This document shows, piece after piece, positions 34,217 to 45,441 of a stretch of DNA of 64,000 nucleotides. Every line of letters starts with the position of its first letter. The first letter of the stretch is position 1. The translations under genes and the position numbers were made by a program. The stretch is from Purshia tridentata (taxonomy: Eukaryota > Streptophyta > Magnoliopsida > Rosales > Rosaceae). The notes below the pieces were generated by a model that ran no database searches, was not told where the DNA came from, and saw only the letters and a program-made list of their open reading frames with translations. The stretch covers positions 34,732 through 98,731 of the forward strand of contig QANT01003322.1 of the NCBI GenBank assembly GCA_003254885.1, read 5' to 3'.

Positions 34217-36327
34217 ATTTTTTGTATTGATTTGAAATGCCAAAGCCTTTTGAGATTTATGAAAGTTTAATATGTCCTATTTGCATATCAAAATGGATAT
34301 AGTTAAATAGATGTCTAAAAAACTTTAATTTTAGTGCACATATACATGTGCAAATTTTATATCAACATAAATTATTAATATAAGCTGAAAACCTGAATTC
34401 ACTATATATATGTAATAGAGTAAGTTGATTTATATGAAATTAGTTGACTGCACGGAATTCAACCAAATTAAGTAATCTTGATGGACCAAATCGCTAGCAA
34501 ATAATTAAGTTCATATGAGATATTTTTGCTAATGTGGATAAGAATGTATGTATAATAGTAGATGGGAATTAAGGTTGATCATTTAAGAAGAGAGCATATA
34601 TGATAATGATTTATGATCATGATAATAATTGAGCAACTTTTTAATGCACACGAGTGTGGCAGCTGGGAATTAAGGGTTGGACCAAAATGCTAATAATTGG
34701 GAACTTGGGATGTGCGAACAAGCATACTCAATATATGGTCCAAATTGATTGAAACAGTAGACTTTGAAGAAGATATGGATTCTTAGATATACATCTTTTT
34801 CACAAAATGAATTATACGCTAATATGATAATATTTAAAATATTTAATAAACTATAACACCATAATATGATAATATATAAGCGGCTAAATATGAAATAAGG
34901 AGATATATAAATAAAAGATAAAAAAGTTTCTAACTCCTTTTGACTTTTGAGGGCATTCAGGCAGCTGTTTTATTGTTTTTGTGCCCTTGAAGATTTTTAA
35001 TTAATTGATCGGCCTTTGCTTTTGGTCCAAAAAAGCAACTTGTTTTGCTAATGCCCAATGCCCCATAGTCAAAAGACAACAATGTTGTTTTGCTTTTCTT
35101 GCCAACCATTACAATAATCTCGACTCCATACTTTTCTCCTATAATAGATCTAGATCTTCGCCTTGCAACCAAAATAAATTAACAGTTTATGTAAATGTTA
35201 AGCTAAAACAGTTTATTTAAATTTACAATTTCTTGCGCTTGAAGAATACCATGAATATTTATAAATTTTTCTACTTTCGGAGCCCATAGAACCATTCGAA
35301 CAATTATATATTTTTGTTTTTTGTTTTTCTTTATTTATGCTTTTTATTCGGTTGTTAACGGTGTTATTATTTTAGTTGGTAGAATCATTGTTAAACTTCA
35401 AAATTTTAAGCTCCAAAGGTGATTCTACTGTCTTCTTGCTTGGGAAAATAATGTCAAAATAAAAAATGATATAATTCTAGTGGTCTTACCTGAAATATAT
35501 TCAGTCAAACAATAGTAAATGCTTGTATACACATCAAGATCAAATTGCACGTCAGACGGGTCAACCTGTTATAGAAATTATAATTATCAGAGAAGAAGTA
35601 ACAATTGCCTTGCCTGGTCAAGAAAACTTTGAATTCCCACCTTAGGAAACAAACCAGAAATCAAACATAGCTCGATAAAAAAATGAGAAAAGCAAGAACA
35701 GAGAACGACTCAAACAAACCAGAGTTGTTGAGCTAGGCTCTGTAATTTAATTTTAATTAGAAAAAAGAAGTGCCAGAACTTTATTGAACCACATGGATGG
35801 CCATGCCCAACATCAATGTGGACCCTTTCACATGGGGGATGGGATGCTCCCCAACTCTCCCTTAAAACCAAGGGCCCTGATCTCTTCCCCACATACCCCA
35901 AAACTCATCTTGGCCGTCCATCTGAGTCCTCAAGGCTTGCATAGGCGGGGCGGCTGAGCTTGTCCCACTCTTGTCACCCAAATGCAGGGGCAGGTTGCCT
36001 CAAAGGTGCTGCTGTTGCTACCGACAGCTTAGCTTTCCTTTGTCCACAATTCATGCAATGAAGAGAGAATAACAATTAACAAAGGCCATTGCACACCTCT
36101 CTCTACTCCCCATCCCTTTATCACATCTATAAAATACAATACAAACCTTGCATTCCCACCTCCCCACAAACATACACATTTTCTCATACTTTCCTCAACC
36201 ACAGAGAAAAGCTTGGTCAAACAACTTGTTTCATTGGTTTGCTAGAGAGATTGCTTACTGGGTTTTGTTCCTTGAGGTCCAAGAAGTTGCTGTGTTTATT
36301 GTGTTTCATCTGAAGATTGTTGGGAAA

Positions 36328-37130
36328 ATGGAAAGCAGGACTTATGAGGATGGTCTCAACCTCAATCTAAAGGCAACTGAGCTGAGATTGGGGCTGCCAG
36401 GGACAGATGAAAGTGAGGATCAAGCAGCAGTAGTGCTGCCTAGTACTCTGAACAAGAAGAGGGCATTGCCTGAAACCAGTGGAGAGGAGTATGAATCAAA
36501 GGGAAGCATTGATGCTCAACATGGTCACAAGGAAACTGCCCCTCCTGCAAAGTGAGTCTTGTGATTCTTTTAGGACTATAATGTTGTTGAAATGTTTTAT
36601 GAAGTAGTATGAGATTTGAGTTTCTTATATCTTGCTCATAAATTTGATGTGTTGGGATGACAGGGCACAGATAGTGGGGTGGCCACCAATCAGATCTTAC
36701 AGGAAAAACAGCCTTCAGGCAAATAAGACTACTGAGGCTGATACTGCTGGGATTTATGTGAAAGTAAGCATGGATGGAGCCCCCTACCTCAGAAAGATTG
36801 ATCTGAGGGTTTACAAAGGCTACTCAGAACTCCTCAAGGCTTTGGAAATCATGTTCAAATTCACTATAGGCCAATACTCAGAGAGAGAAGGCTACAAAGG
36901 ATCAGAATATGCACCTACTTATGAGGACAAAGATGGTGACTGGATGTTGGTTGGAGATGTTCCATGGGAGTAAGTTCTCTCTCTCTCTATCTCTCTCCCT
37001 ATTAACTAATTGTTCGAATCCCATATACTCACAAGTCCTCAACTGATATTGCAGTATGTTCATGTCATCCTGCAAGAAGTTGAGAATCATGAAAGGATCA
37101 GATGCCAGAGGTTTGAGCTGTGGTGTATAA
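36328..37130 (+). CDS. IAA4-like: Aux/IAA auxin-response repressor, IAA1/2/3/4 clade, 3 exons
   Basis: Nuclear auxin co-receptor and repressor of ARFs. Exons (+): 36328-36551, 36664-36969, 37055-37130, giving 201 residues, the usual size for this clade. The ATG at 36328 starts [25 protein letters not shown]. The frame is open upstream, but that part has no family similarity and is 5' UTR. The EAR motif L19-R-L21-G-L23, the KKR near residues 47-49 and the domain II degron IVGWPPIRS (78-86) are intact. The PB1 half keeps [36 protein letters not shown] and LMLVGDVP-type sequence, ending GLSCGV. The last splice makes the usual GDVPWE read GDVPWD (GA plus T). By recollection Arabidopsis IAA4 (At5g43700) occupies the same place in the gene order. 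Confidence 0.95.
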
Positions 37131-40100
37131 GCCACAAAGCCAGGGCAACCCACAAGAGCAGGAGAAGAACAGAGATATCTCTCATGAAGAGCAAATCTCA
37201 CAGCTCGGGTTTTCGAAGAAGATATTTGGATCTTGGTCTCCTTACTCACAGGTCTTCTCTGGAGTTGGAACTGGGGATGAGTGTAGACAGAAGAAGCAGA
37301 AGATATCTAGTGAAGTTACAGATTCTTTCCATAAGTTTGGCAGCAAGATTTGTTGTGGTTTGCGCATCTGTGATGCTATCGTATTGTTTCTGATGATTCA
37401 ATCGAACCAAAACTGCATACAGAGAGATTTTGGTTCCAAAGAGACTGTATAAAGGGAATATATATATATATATATGACATGTTTCAAGTTTGGTTATGAC
37501 TCATGAGTTATGTACCATTGATTTGAATATATATATTAATTAGTTAATACATATTGAGTATATATATGTGTAGAATTTTATAGACTGCATACAGATTTTG
37601 TACCCCTTTTTATAATACATTGTTATAAGCAAAAACAATGTGTACTGTGTTATCCAAGTTGAGAAACAGATCCAACATTAATATGGAGCCTCTGGCTTCA
37701 AGGGGTCAATCTTCAATTTCATAATTTTATTCCACTCCAGAAACACAGTCAAATTTCCCACTACGTACATACAAACATTTCACCTTTCTAATTAGATTTG
37801 GATGTTCAAGAGATGGTAGCAAAATATTTGAAGGGTTACTAATACTAATGCTTATTATAGTGTGTTATATATCCTTGTAATGTTGATTCTGAACACTACA
37901 GATGCAAATCATATGTTAGAGTAATAGGCAGCAATGACTTAAGTGCTACTTTATTTATATTTATATATATATATATCCATTAAATCTCTGAAGCTCACAA
38001 TAGAGTTTGATTAACCACAAAGTGCCTTGTTGTGTGGATTAATCTATCCAAAGCATATGAAAGAAAAGTAGTGCAACCTATGCAGTCTAGAATGGCATAG
38101 AAATAACATCATACCATTATTTTTCTTAACAATTAAAAAGATTTGACTACAAATTGGCCAAAATAAAAAAGATATATGACTACAAGATTTGATAAATATG
38201 TAAAATGATAGAACATCATCAGGGACATCATAAACTGCAATTTGGTCAACCAAAGATGCTGAAAATTTAGCATTGATGTTTTTATTGCAAATGGTCATTG
38301 AGTCATTTGTAGGAATACAGTATTCAAGGCTTTTCCAATTCCACCAAAAGTCCATAACCTTTCAATTTTCCAGTGAGACTTTAGGATCAATGAGTATACT
38401 AAGTAAAATATATAAAAAGTCTCTTCAAGTTCAAGAGTCGAGGCTTCAGCTAGAAAATAACGATTGATATATTTTCTACTCTTAAGATACATCCTTCAAC
38501 CCAGCATGTGGGCAAGGCATACAAAGTCATATTGGGAATAGTGAACCCAGAAACTGCACATGACCCATGATGGCATGATGCATCTTTCTGTATGTGAGAG
38601 AGAGAGAGAGAGAGAGTAAAGAATAAAGATTTTTTTATTATATATGTTTGGAAAATGGATTTCCTTTTCTCCTGGCTTTTAAGATATGGCTGTCTATAAA
38701 TCTATCATAAACAAACATGTCAGTAAGTCGGTGGTTGAGTAAAAATCATTAAATTTATTTTCTTTTGTCTGAAAATCTTAACGAGAGAAGAGAAAATTTT
38801 TGGGACTTCGTAAACATTGCATTATCTAATATTCTATTAGTACTTGGTGATTAGTTGGGATGCATCTGACTGCTATATATTCTCTGTTTATATTAGATGC
38901 AATTTAATAACAAAGTCATCTTTATTGAAGCATTACAAATTATATTTTAGATATAATGTTTCAATACTTTAACTTTAACTTTCTCTTTTAATTTTTTAAT
39001 TTTACCCACAGCCTATTTCATGTGATCATTTTCATCCAATTACAACATTATAACATTTTACCTTTTTAATATCAAAATGATCTTCTCTTTTACTCTGTCT
39101 TTTAGTAACTATATAAAGGTAATTTAAGAAACAAAAGCTGACATGATTCCAGGCCTTGACTCCAGTGATTCTGAGTTCATTCAGATGTTGGTTTGATGCT
39201 TAGATCCAATTGCAGAAGCTTATAAGAAAATGGTTATCTTTACTGCAAGTGTAAGAGATGCATTCAATATAAAATTGGATATATAAGTTTTATTAGTAAC
39301 CCACAGAAATGACACCTATTCGCAATCACTGATTAAAAAAGGAAAATAAGATTAATAATAATATTAGAACACCTCAACAGAGATGGCTCAGCCTCTAACT
39401 GTGCTTGAGCAGAGGACACATGTTATATCATTCTGCAGTCACTCTGAACATAAAAGGCCAAATTTTTTGAAGAACACCAAAGTCATGGCTCTAACTAAAC
39501 CAGGCTTAATGTAAGGAGTCATGTCCTTATATGCGAGGGTATGATCTAAGCATGCTGATATTGCTCAACCTAGTGTCAGCAAAATGAGAAAAGAAAGTTG
39601 GACTCTATGGCATTTTCCTTGTTACAGTCAACAATGCCCTATAACACAACTAGTTATCCTGGCTAAGGAAATCATTTATCATCATTTAACAAAGGTTAAG
39701 ATATGTATTAACATGTTAAGAAAAGCAATAAAGCATGTCATGTAGGTAATACCAAGGCATCTTCTAGGCCATCTCTCGCCTAGCAGAGGTGTTACATAGC
39801 CGCATATATGGTCACAAAGCAGCAAAATTTTTGTTTCCAGAAATTGTTATAGGTTCTTTTTGTTTTAAATTTTTAATATTTTATGAATTCGTATAATGTG
39901 ATGATATCTTGAGCTGCTCCAGCTAGATGGAAATAAAACATAGAACCTCTAGTGTAGACGTACTGATGGCAAATACCACGGTAACCCTATCGTTTGAGTA
40001 TGACCATGATGAAAACATACAAAAATATTTATACCCCACCCATCATTTCAAAATGGAATATGATAATTATTAAATCGATGGTTTAAAACTTTAACTGAGG

Positions 40101-40564
40101 TAACTAAAAAAAATTTTGACTGCAATTTTTTTCCCTTTTGTTTTTTCCTTCTGTCTTTTGGTTGGAATTGAGAATTATTTTCAGTAGTCAAGATCATGTG
40201 ATTTTTAGTTTAAGAACTCAACTCAATTCAACTATACCAGTATCTCAATTAATTGGGGTCAGCTGCATGATTGCATCTTTGCTAACCATTTTCATCTGGT
40301 TTTGCAGTGAATAATTATACAGCATAGGGTACTCAGAAAGAAGTTTCTACTAAATGATAAATCTGGTGGCCTAGTTGGGACAAAAGTTGGGACAAAAGTT
40401 GGAACATACAATAATACTTGTGACATTGTCAAAAAATTACTGCACAGACATCAAAAGTTTGAAACAAAAATACAAAACCAAAAGGATGTAGACAATTTAA
40501 AAGCTATGAACAAATAATGAACAGGCCAATAATCACAGATAAGGTTTCCGGGGGATTTCGTGAC
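37131..40564. other. Intergenic region downstream of the IAA4-like gene
   Basis: The 3' UTR of the IAA4-like gene runs to about 37600, followed by AT-rich spacer with a GA microsatellite (38595-38616). No protein similarity was recognised on either strand. The region ends at the solo LTR. Confidence 0.6.
38595..38616. repeat. GA microsatellite
   Basis: An uninterrupted GA tract of about 22 bp in spacer DNA. Confidence 0.95.
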
Positions 40565-40569
40565 AGTTC

Positions 40570-41186
40570 TGTTGAGAACTATTAGAGTACACAACTCTAA
40601 TATTTAAATTGGCAGAGAGAGACATCACAAGTAAACAAATTACTTGTATTAAAGACACAAAATATTACAACACAGCCATTCACAAAGAAAAGCTCACAGC
40701 TTGAATTAGCTTGGATTGCTTAGACTTGCTTAGATTAGCTCCATTAGCTTGGATTCGCTTCCATAGCTTTTTTTTACAAAGAAGGTGTCTCCTCCTATTT
40801 ATAGGCTTTGAGGAGGTTAATCCAATGGTTAGAAGCTAGGGGTGGTTCTAGAATCTACTTACAAGCTTCTAGAATACTTCTAGAGTATTCCATGTTCTAA
40901 GAGGTTCTACACCTTTCTTAGATATTTCTACATTTCTCTAGAAGTCTCCAGAATGTCATGGATAAATCTACTTGTGTCTTGAAAGCTCCATAAGACTCTA
41001 GAAGGCTCTGGAGAACTCTTGAATATCCTTGAACACTCTGGACTTCTCTTGAATCCTCTGGATTTCTCTAGAGAATTCCTGGAACGTCCTGGAAGATTCT
41101 AGAACATTCTGGAAGCTCTCAATAGCTATACTTCTCTAGTTTATTCTAGAGAATTCTCAAATGGGCTGGGGTTGATATATTTAACA
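40570..41186 (-). mobile_element. Solo LTR of an LTR retrotransposon, 617 bp, with 5-bp target-site duplication
   Basis: The sequence begins TGTTGAGAAC and ends TATTTAACA (TG...CA), flanked by identical agttc copies (40565-40569 and 41187-41191), the 5-bp duplication typical of retrotransposon integration. No internal gag-pol region and no second LTR are present, so it is a solo LTR left by recombination. Minus-strand transcription is indicated: read that way it begins TGTTAAATATATCAACCCC, has an HSE-rich U3 region, then a TATAAATA box (40797-40804) followed by the probable R/U5. Family (Copia or Gypsy) is not certain; the short LTR suits Copia. Confidence 0.85.
41082..41114. promoter_or_regulatory. 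Phased heat-shock element array in the LTR
   Basis: Seven 5-bp-spaced units run GAA-TCC-GAA-TTC-GAA-TTC-GAA (starts at 41082, 41087, 41092, 41097, 41102, 41107 and 41112); only the second is imperfect. Alternating nGAAn/nTTCn units are the binding site of heat-shock factor trimers. More ttctagaa-type partial sites lie at 40850-41070. The array is about 300 bp upstream of the minus-strand TATA box. Confidence 0.75.
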
Positions 41187-41270
41187 AGTTCGACACTCGG
41201 ATTAATAGTCCATAAGGCTGGGAAAACATCTGCCTGAAAATCCATACTTTTTATTTTGGATCACATCATT

Positions 41271-41901
41271 TCCATCATCCATCTTCCAATATACTGTAAG
41301 AAAATACATTAGAATGCCGTGTAGATGGTAAAGATACTTCATTCTCTTTGAAGTTCATTAAATATCCTAGGAACTTCATATCTTCCCTAGCAAATCCAAT
41401 ATAAGGTATATCCATTTTGAATCAAAATGGGACATATCTCCCATAACAAACTCATGGACTTCACATCCCAACTCAGTCCAGCTAGACCCTCTATTTTTTC
41501 TAGCCTGATGCTTCCCTAATCAGTGCTCTCACTTTCGCACCATCCCGGCCACCTTCCTGCAGCAGCATAGATATTGGATAAAAGAATATAATTTCCAGAA
41601 TTTGCTGGCATACAGTTGAAGGAGCTGCACATGGCATCTTGCATATTAATTTATAAGCTTCTTCTAGGCACCCGGCACGACCAAGAAGGTCAACAACACA
41701 TGCATAGTGCTTCTCAGAAGGACGAATTTCATATTCAACTGTCATTTTTTCAAAAGACCTCCTGCCCTTAGTGACTAGACTGGCATGATTACAAGCACTA
41801 AGAATGCCAATACACCGCCGTGAAAGAACAATACTTCTGTTTTCCGAAAAATTATTAAGTTTATCCGATACACCGTCATGTTCAACCCCTCTCAAGAGCA
41901 T
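41271..41901 (-). pseudogene. Decayed 3' end of a pentatricopeptide repeat (PPR) gene
   Basis: The frame at 41500-41901 contains ILSACNHASLVTKGRRSFEKM and HYACVVDLLGRAGCLEEAYKLI, typical of the last repeats of PLS-class PPR proteins, which bind organelle RNA. After a stop, a second frame resumes with GSSWTELGCEVHEFVMGDMSH, the E-type extension, and frame is lost again soon after. Stops, a frameshift and the missing N-terminal repeats show a pseudogene. The solo LTR sits about 85 bp beyond its end. Confidence 0.75.
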
Positions 41902-42137
41902 ATCTTTTTTGGTATTTTCAAATGAAAAATTAATTTATTACTAAAAAAGACAAATGTGAGAGGGGGTTGGAGGAGCTCCTCTAAAGGGACGTATTGTTCT
42001 TGAGGAACAATTTTGATAAGTAATGAGCTCCTTCAACAATACTATGATCTTCTCCCACAACGTAATTAAGCTCCTCTCTGTTTTCTGATATGGTTTTACT
42101 TAATTTCTTTGGTTAATTATATTTTTCAGCCGGTTAG

Positions 42138-42261
42138 TTTTTTCAAGAGGTGTCCTTTCAACACATTTTTTGGGAAGCCAATTTTGTTGCGGATTTGGTT
42201 GGTAAGCTGGGTAGAAGAGATGCTAGTGGTATTTATTATCTTCGGGTTGTCGTAGTTTTTC
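42138..42261 (+). pseudogene. RNase H-like (LINE-type or RVT_3) C-terminal fragment
   Basis: The + frame from 42138 reads FFQEVSFQHIFWEANFVADL followed by VGKLGRRDASGIYYLR. The pattern of a hydrophobic strand, then REAN-VAD-LA-G, is typical of the end of plant RNase H-like domains found in LINE-type retroelements and their relatives. A TAG lies directly upstream in frame, and no other part of the element is present. Similarity was judged by eye. Confidence 0.45.
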
Positions 42262-42569
42262 TCAGCAAAACAAAGAATGAAATACGTTTTAATTCAATAA
42301 AATAGTTACCATAAAAGAACGGATTGCATTTTGCATACAGCTCAGTCTGAACTGCATGTTGTACACATGGCACCTGCTTAGTCCAAAATCTGTGAAGCCA
42401 GTCTAGAGTCTACAAAACAGTCACTCCTTAACTAGCCTCCGAGTTGGCACAAGGTTCTCTATCCCTGTGATTCTGTGAACTATTCACTCTGAAACTGAAA
42501 CCAGAAGGTCCAGAAGCTCTTTAGGTCTGTGAACTATTCATTCTGTGATCTATTCACTCTGATATCCAA

Positions 42570-44387
42570 ATGGGTAGGAAGCCGGGTAGGAAGTCGGGTA
42601 AGAAGCCAATCAAGAGTTCACCAAAGAAACAATCCTTTTTCAAGGTCCTCAGTCGTGACGTCTCTGAATTCTCTCATCATCTGGTAAAATACATCCTGCC
42701 CCTTTTTTCACTTTTTTCAGCATCATAGATTACTACTTTCGTCGATTCATGATTGTAACATATATATTTGCTACATGACCTTACCCACTTCCTCTGCTCA
42801 ATCAGTCAACTGCCACAATTATTTGATAAATTATTTCCAAGCACTGTTTGATTATTTTTAGTTCATTATATAGTTAATATTAGCTTTGCCTGGGCAGCCT
42901 TTAATACAAAATTATTGCTCGTATGGCCGTATAGGTCACAACGATTACATTTAAATTTTTACGGCTACAACGGTCACATGTACATATATATGTTAATTGT
43001 CACAACTATCACAAACCGTTTTCACATTTACAGTTTAATGTTCACAATGGTCACATTTATACTTTAATGGTCACATGTAGATCTTTATAGCCATACACGT
43101 GGATCTTAATAGTCACATACTAATGGTCACATGTACACCTTCCACTCGCAACTTGTATATTAGACCCACATGCATTGGAAGTCACATATAATGATGACAC
43201 ACACAAATTTCTATACGAGACTTTGCTTAATTTTATGTATTATTTTTATTTAAGAAGATATTTTTGCAGAGTATACCACCTGCATTTGTCAAGAATTTCG
43301 ATGGAAAATCACTTTGCAAATGTACTCTTAGAGGCCCCAGTGGAACATCATGGGATGTGAAATTGGAAAGGAGAGAGAACGGCTTGTTCTTCCATGGTCA
43401 TGGTTGGCAGGGTTTTGTGAAGGATCATGTTTTAGAGAAAGGGCATTTTTTGGTTTTCAGTTATGACAAAGAATCAAACTTCAGTGTCACAGTTTTTGAT
43501 AGAACTTGCTGCGAGAAGGATGTAGAAGCAGCCAAGAAGAGAAGTAATACTGGGAGTCCTGTTTCCTTGGCTGACAAAGGAAATCAAGCTGGAGTAAAAG
43601 TTGAAAGTTCCGACTCTGAAACTGACACTGAGGACACTGACAGCGAAATGGCCATTATTGACAAATCAAGTTGTAAGTTGTAGTACTCTATTTTAGTTAA
43701 CTTCTAGCTCTACATGCTCTCTAGCAACTTGTTTTACGTATATATACTCTTCTTCTTTTTGAATTGTTTATCAATTTGGCACCGTGTAGGTGATGAAGTT
43801 GTGACAGAAGAAAGGCGTGCAACAGGTTATTTAGAAAGAACAGCAATGGGATCCATGGTGTTCAAATCGGTGAATTCATGTTTTTTGGAAACTTATAAGA
43901 GACATTTAAAATATCGAATGGTGAGTACTAATTCGTACCCGATATGTAAGCCAACTATATATATATGTTTTCTAAACCTTTAAATCGTTCAAGTGAAAAT
44001 ACTTGTAGCATGAATATGTTTTGATTTTTAGTTTTGATCTTTACTTAATTAACACCCAGCAGTGTTATGAATTTGTTTCCCTTTGATATCAATGATGCTC
44101 ATAATTAACTGCAGATGATTCCAAAGAAAATAGCTGTAGCTGAAGGTCATATGGGGAAGGATTGTGTATCACTTGAAGATCCGTCTGGTAGGTCATGGCT
44201 TGTTAAACTTAGCTACGTCATTGATCGCTTGCTCATGACAACAGGTTGGATAGACTGTTGTACGGCCAACAAGATTTCATTTGGGGACACCATCATTTTT
44301 GAGTGTGTCCATCATGATGTAATCCAAATTCATATTTTCAAAGCAGGCGACAAAAGGTGTCCTGTGGAGCTTGTTGCTGCCTCCTAA
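42570..44387 (+). CDS. VRN1-like protein with two B3 DNA-binding domains (REM family), copy A, 4 exons
   Basis: Plant-specific B3 family transcription factor of the REM/VRN1 group (VRN1 itself has two B3 domains and binds DNA broadly). Exons (+): 42570-42683, 43270-43672, 43790-43920, 44115-44387; phases agree, 306 residues. A basic N-terminus (MGRKPGRKSGKKPIKSSPKK) is followed by B3-1 (FFKVLSRD... IPPAFVKNF... GTSWDVKL... GWQGFVKDH... LVFSYD), then an acidic linker rich in D, E, S and T, and B3-2 (FKSVNSCFLETY... MIPKKIAVAEG... GRSWLVKL... GWIDCC... GDTIIFEC). Each B3 domain is split by an intron at nearly the same place. It is the first of three tandem copies. Target genes and function cannot be read from the sequence. 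Confidence 0.93.
42930..43140. repeat. Degenerate repeats in intron 1 of B3 copy A
   Basis: About eight units related to aatggtcacatgtagatctt, each with a GTCACA or TCACATGT core, at roughly 20-30 bp spacing. The same array is present in the equivalent introns of copies B and C. Confidence 0.7.
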
Positions 44388-45441
44388 TCCCAACTAAAAA
44401 TTAGATCGAGCCAGCTATAGCTAGTTGACTCATTGCAATTTTATTTGAAAAAAATGTTGTGATCGATTTCTATATTTGCTTATTTATTTGGGGTAAAGGA
44501 TGGTCTTGAATTTAAGTTTACTTTTCATTCCCCAACTCTCTTCTATTTTTGTTCTAAGACTGTGAAATATTTTATGTTCTGAACCAATCTTGTGCTTTCA
44601 ATAATCATTCTATACTTTCATTAGGAAAATATTAGCCTGTCATATTTTTTTAGGTTTTCTTCATGAAGGTCATGATTTCGTTATCGGTATCTTCTTTAAT
44701 GGTGGGTTCTGTTCTGTACGTGTTATGAAATTAATGTGGTTTTCAATTAGTCCACTCCCTCATTTTTCGGTCTTTTGACACAGCCAAGAAAAATGATCCC
44801 ATGCTATGCCAAAAGCAACCACTCCTTATTTGTAGCCTACTTGATTCTTTAATGAATGAATGTCATTGTAGCTTAGTAAGAAAACAAAGATGTACTATAT
44901 ATATGAAGAAGACACAAAAAAAGGGAGAGAATTACATAAGTTTTTTTTTTCTTTTTAAATGACAATTTTAAAAAATTAAAATGTGTAGGATTTAATTTTG
45001 CATATATAGGTGACATTCTATAATTAAAAGCTAATGGGTATATGTGGAAACAAATAATAAAAATATATACAAACTTTTAAGAAATTAAGAAATGTAAATA
45101 GAAAAAAGAGGAGTGTGGAAATCACCTCCCTTGATGTATTATGGCACCATATATTAATTGCAAAAAACAAAAAAACACAGCCCCCAAATATGCGTTGCAA
45201 TTCTAAGAAGCATGTCGATCGGTATAGCACCACAAGATCAATTTCTGAGATCATCAATGCATGATTGTCACCTATTTTTTCTCAATGAGTCAATGACTAG
45301 AGTATGGCAGAATTATTTGACGACTTTCCAAAGATTTGTTGAATTATTTCCAACTGTGCTTCTGTGAACTCTTCATCACTCTGAAACTGAAAACCAGAAA
45401 GTCCAGTCCAGGTTTGAGAAAGCTCTTCATCACATATCCCA

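Larger units (their letters stand above)
23791..36327. other. 12.5-kb gene-free interval between two divergent Aux/IAA genes
   Basis: It must contain both Aux/IAA promoters and 5' UTRs. I found no convincing gene. Near the IAA4-like gene, accgacagc (about 36019) holds TGTCGG on the minus strand, a strong ARF-binding site; the IAA14-like leader has a GA/CT-rich tract near 23930. Inside are TA tracts, a 134-bp tandem duplication (26311), a MITE-like element (27442) and a hAT-type element (33630). A somewhat GC-richer, unassigned patch spans about 26740-27060. Confidence 0.6.

Noticed and set aside
34957-35172. 71-codon minus-strand frame (MVARRRSRSIIGEKYG...)
   Set aside because: No domain recognised, no supporting exon structure, and it sits in low-complexity AT-rich spacer; a chance frame is the simplest reading.
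36148-36327. Upstream in-frame ATG of the IAA4-like gene, adding 60 residues
   Set aside because: The added residues (MHSHLPTNIHIFSYF...) have no Aux/IAA similarity. Family members start just before the EAR motif, which fits the ATG at 36328.
37120-37452. 110-codon open frame overlapping the end of the IAA4-like gene
   Set aside because: It overlaps the Aux/IAA terminal exon in another frame, has no recognisable similarity and lies in the expected 3' UTR.
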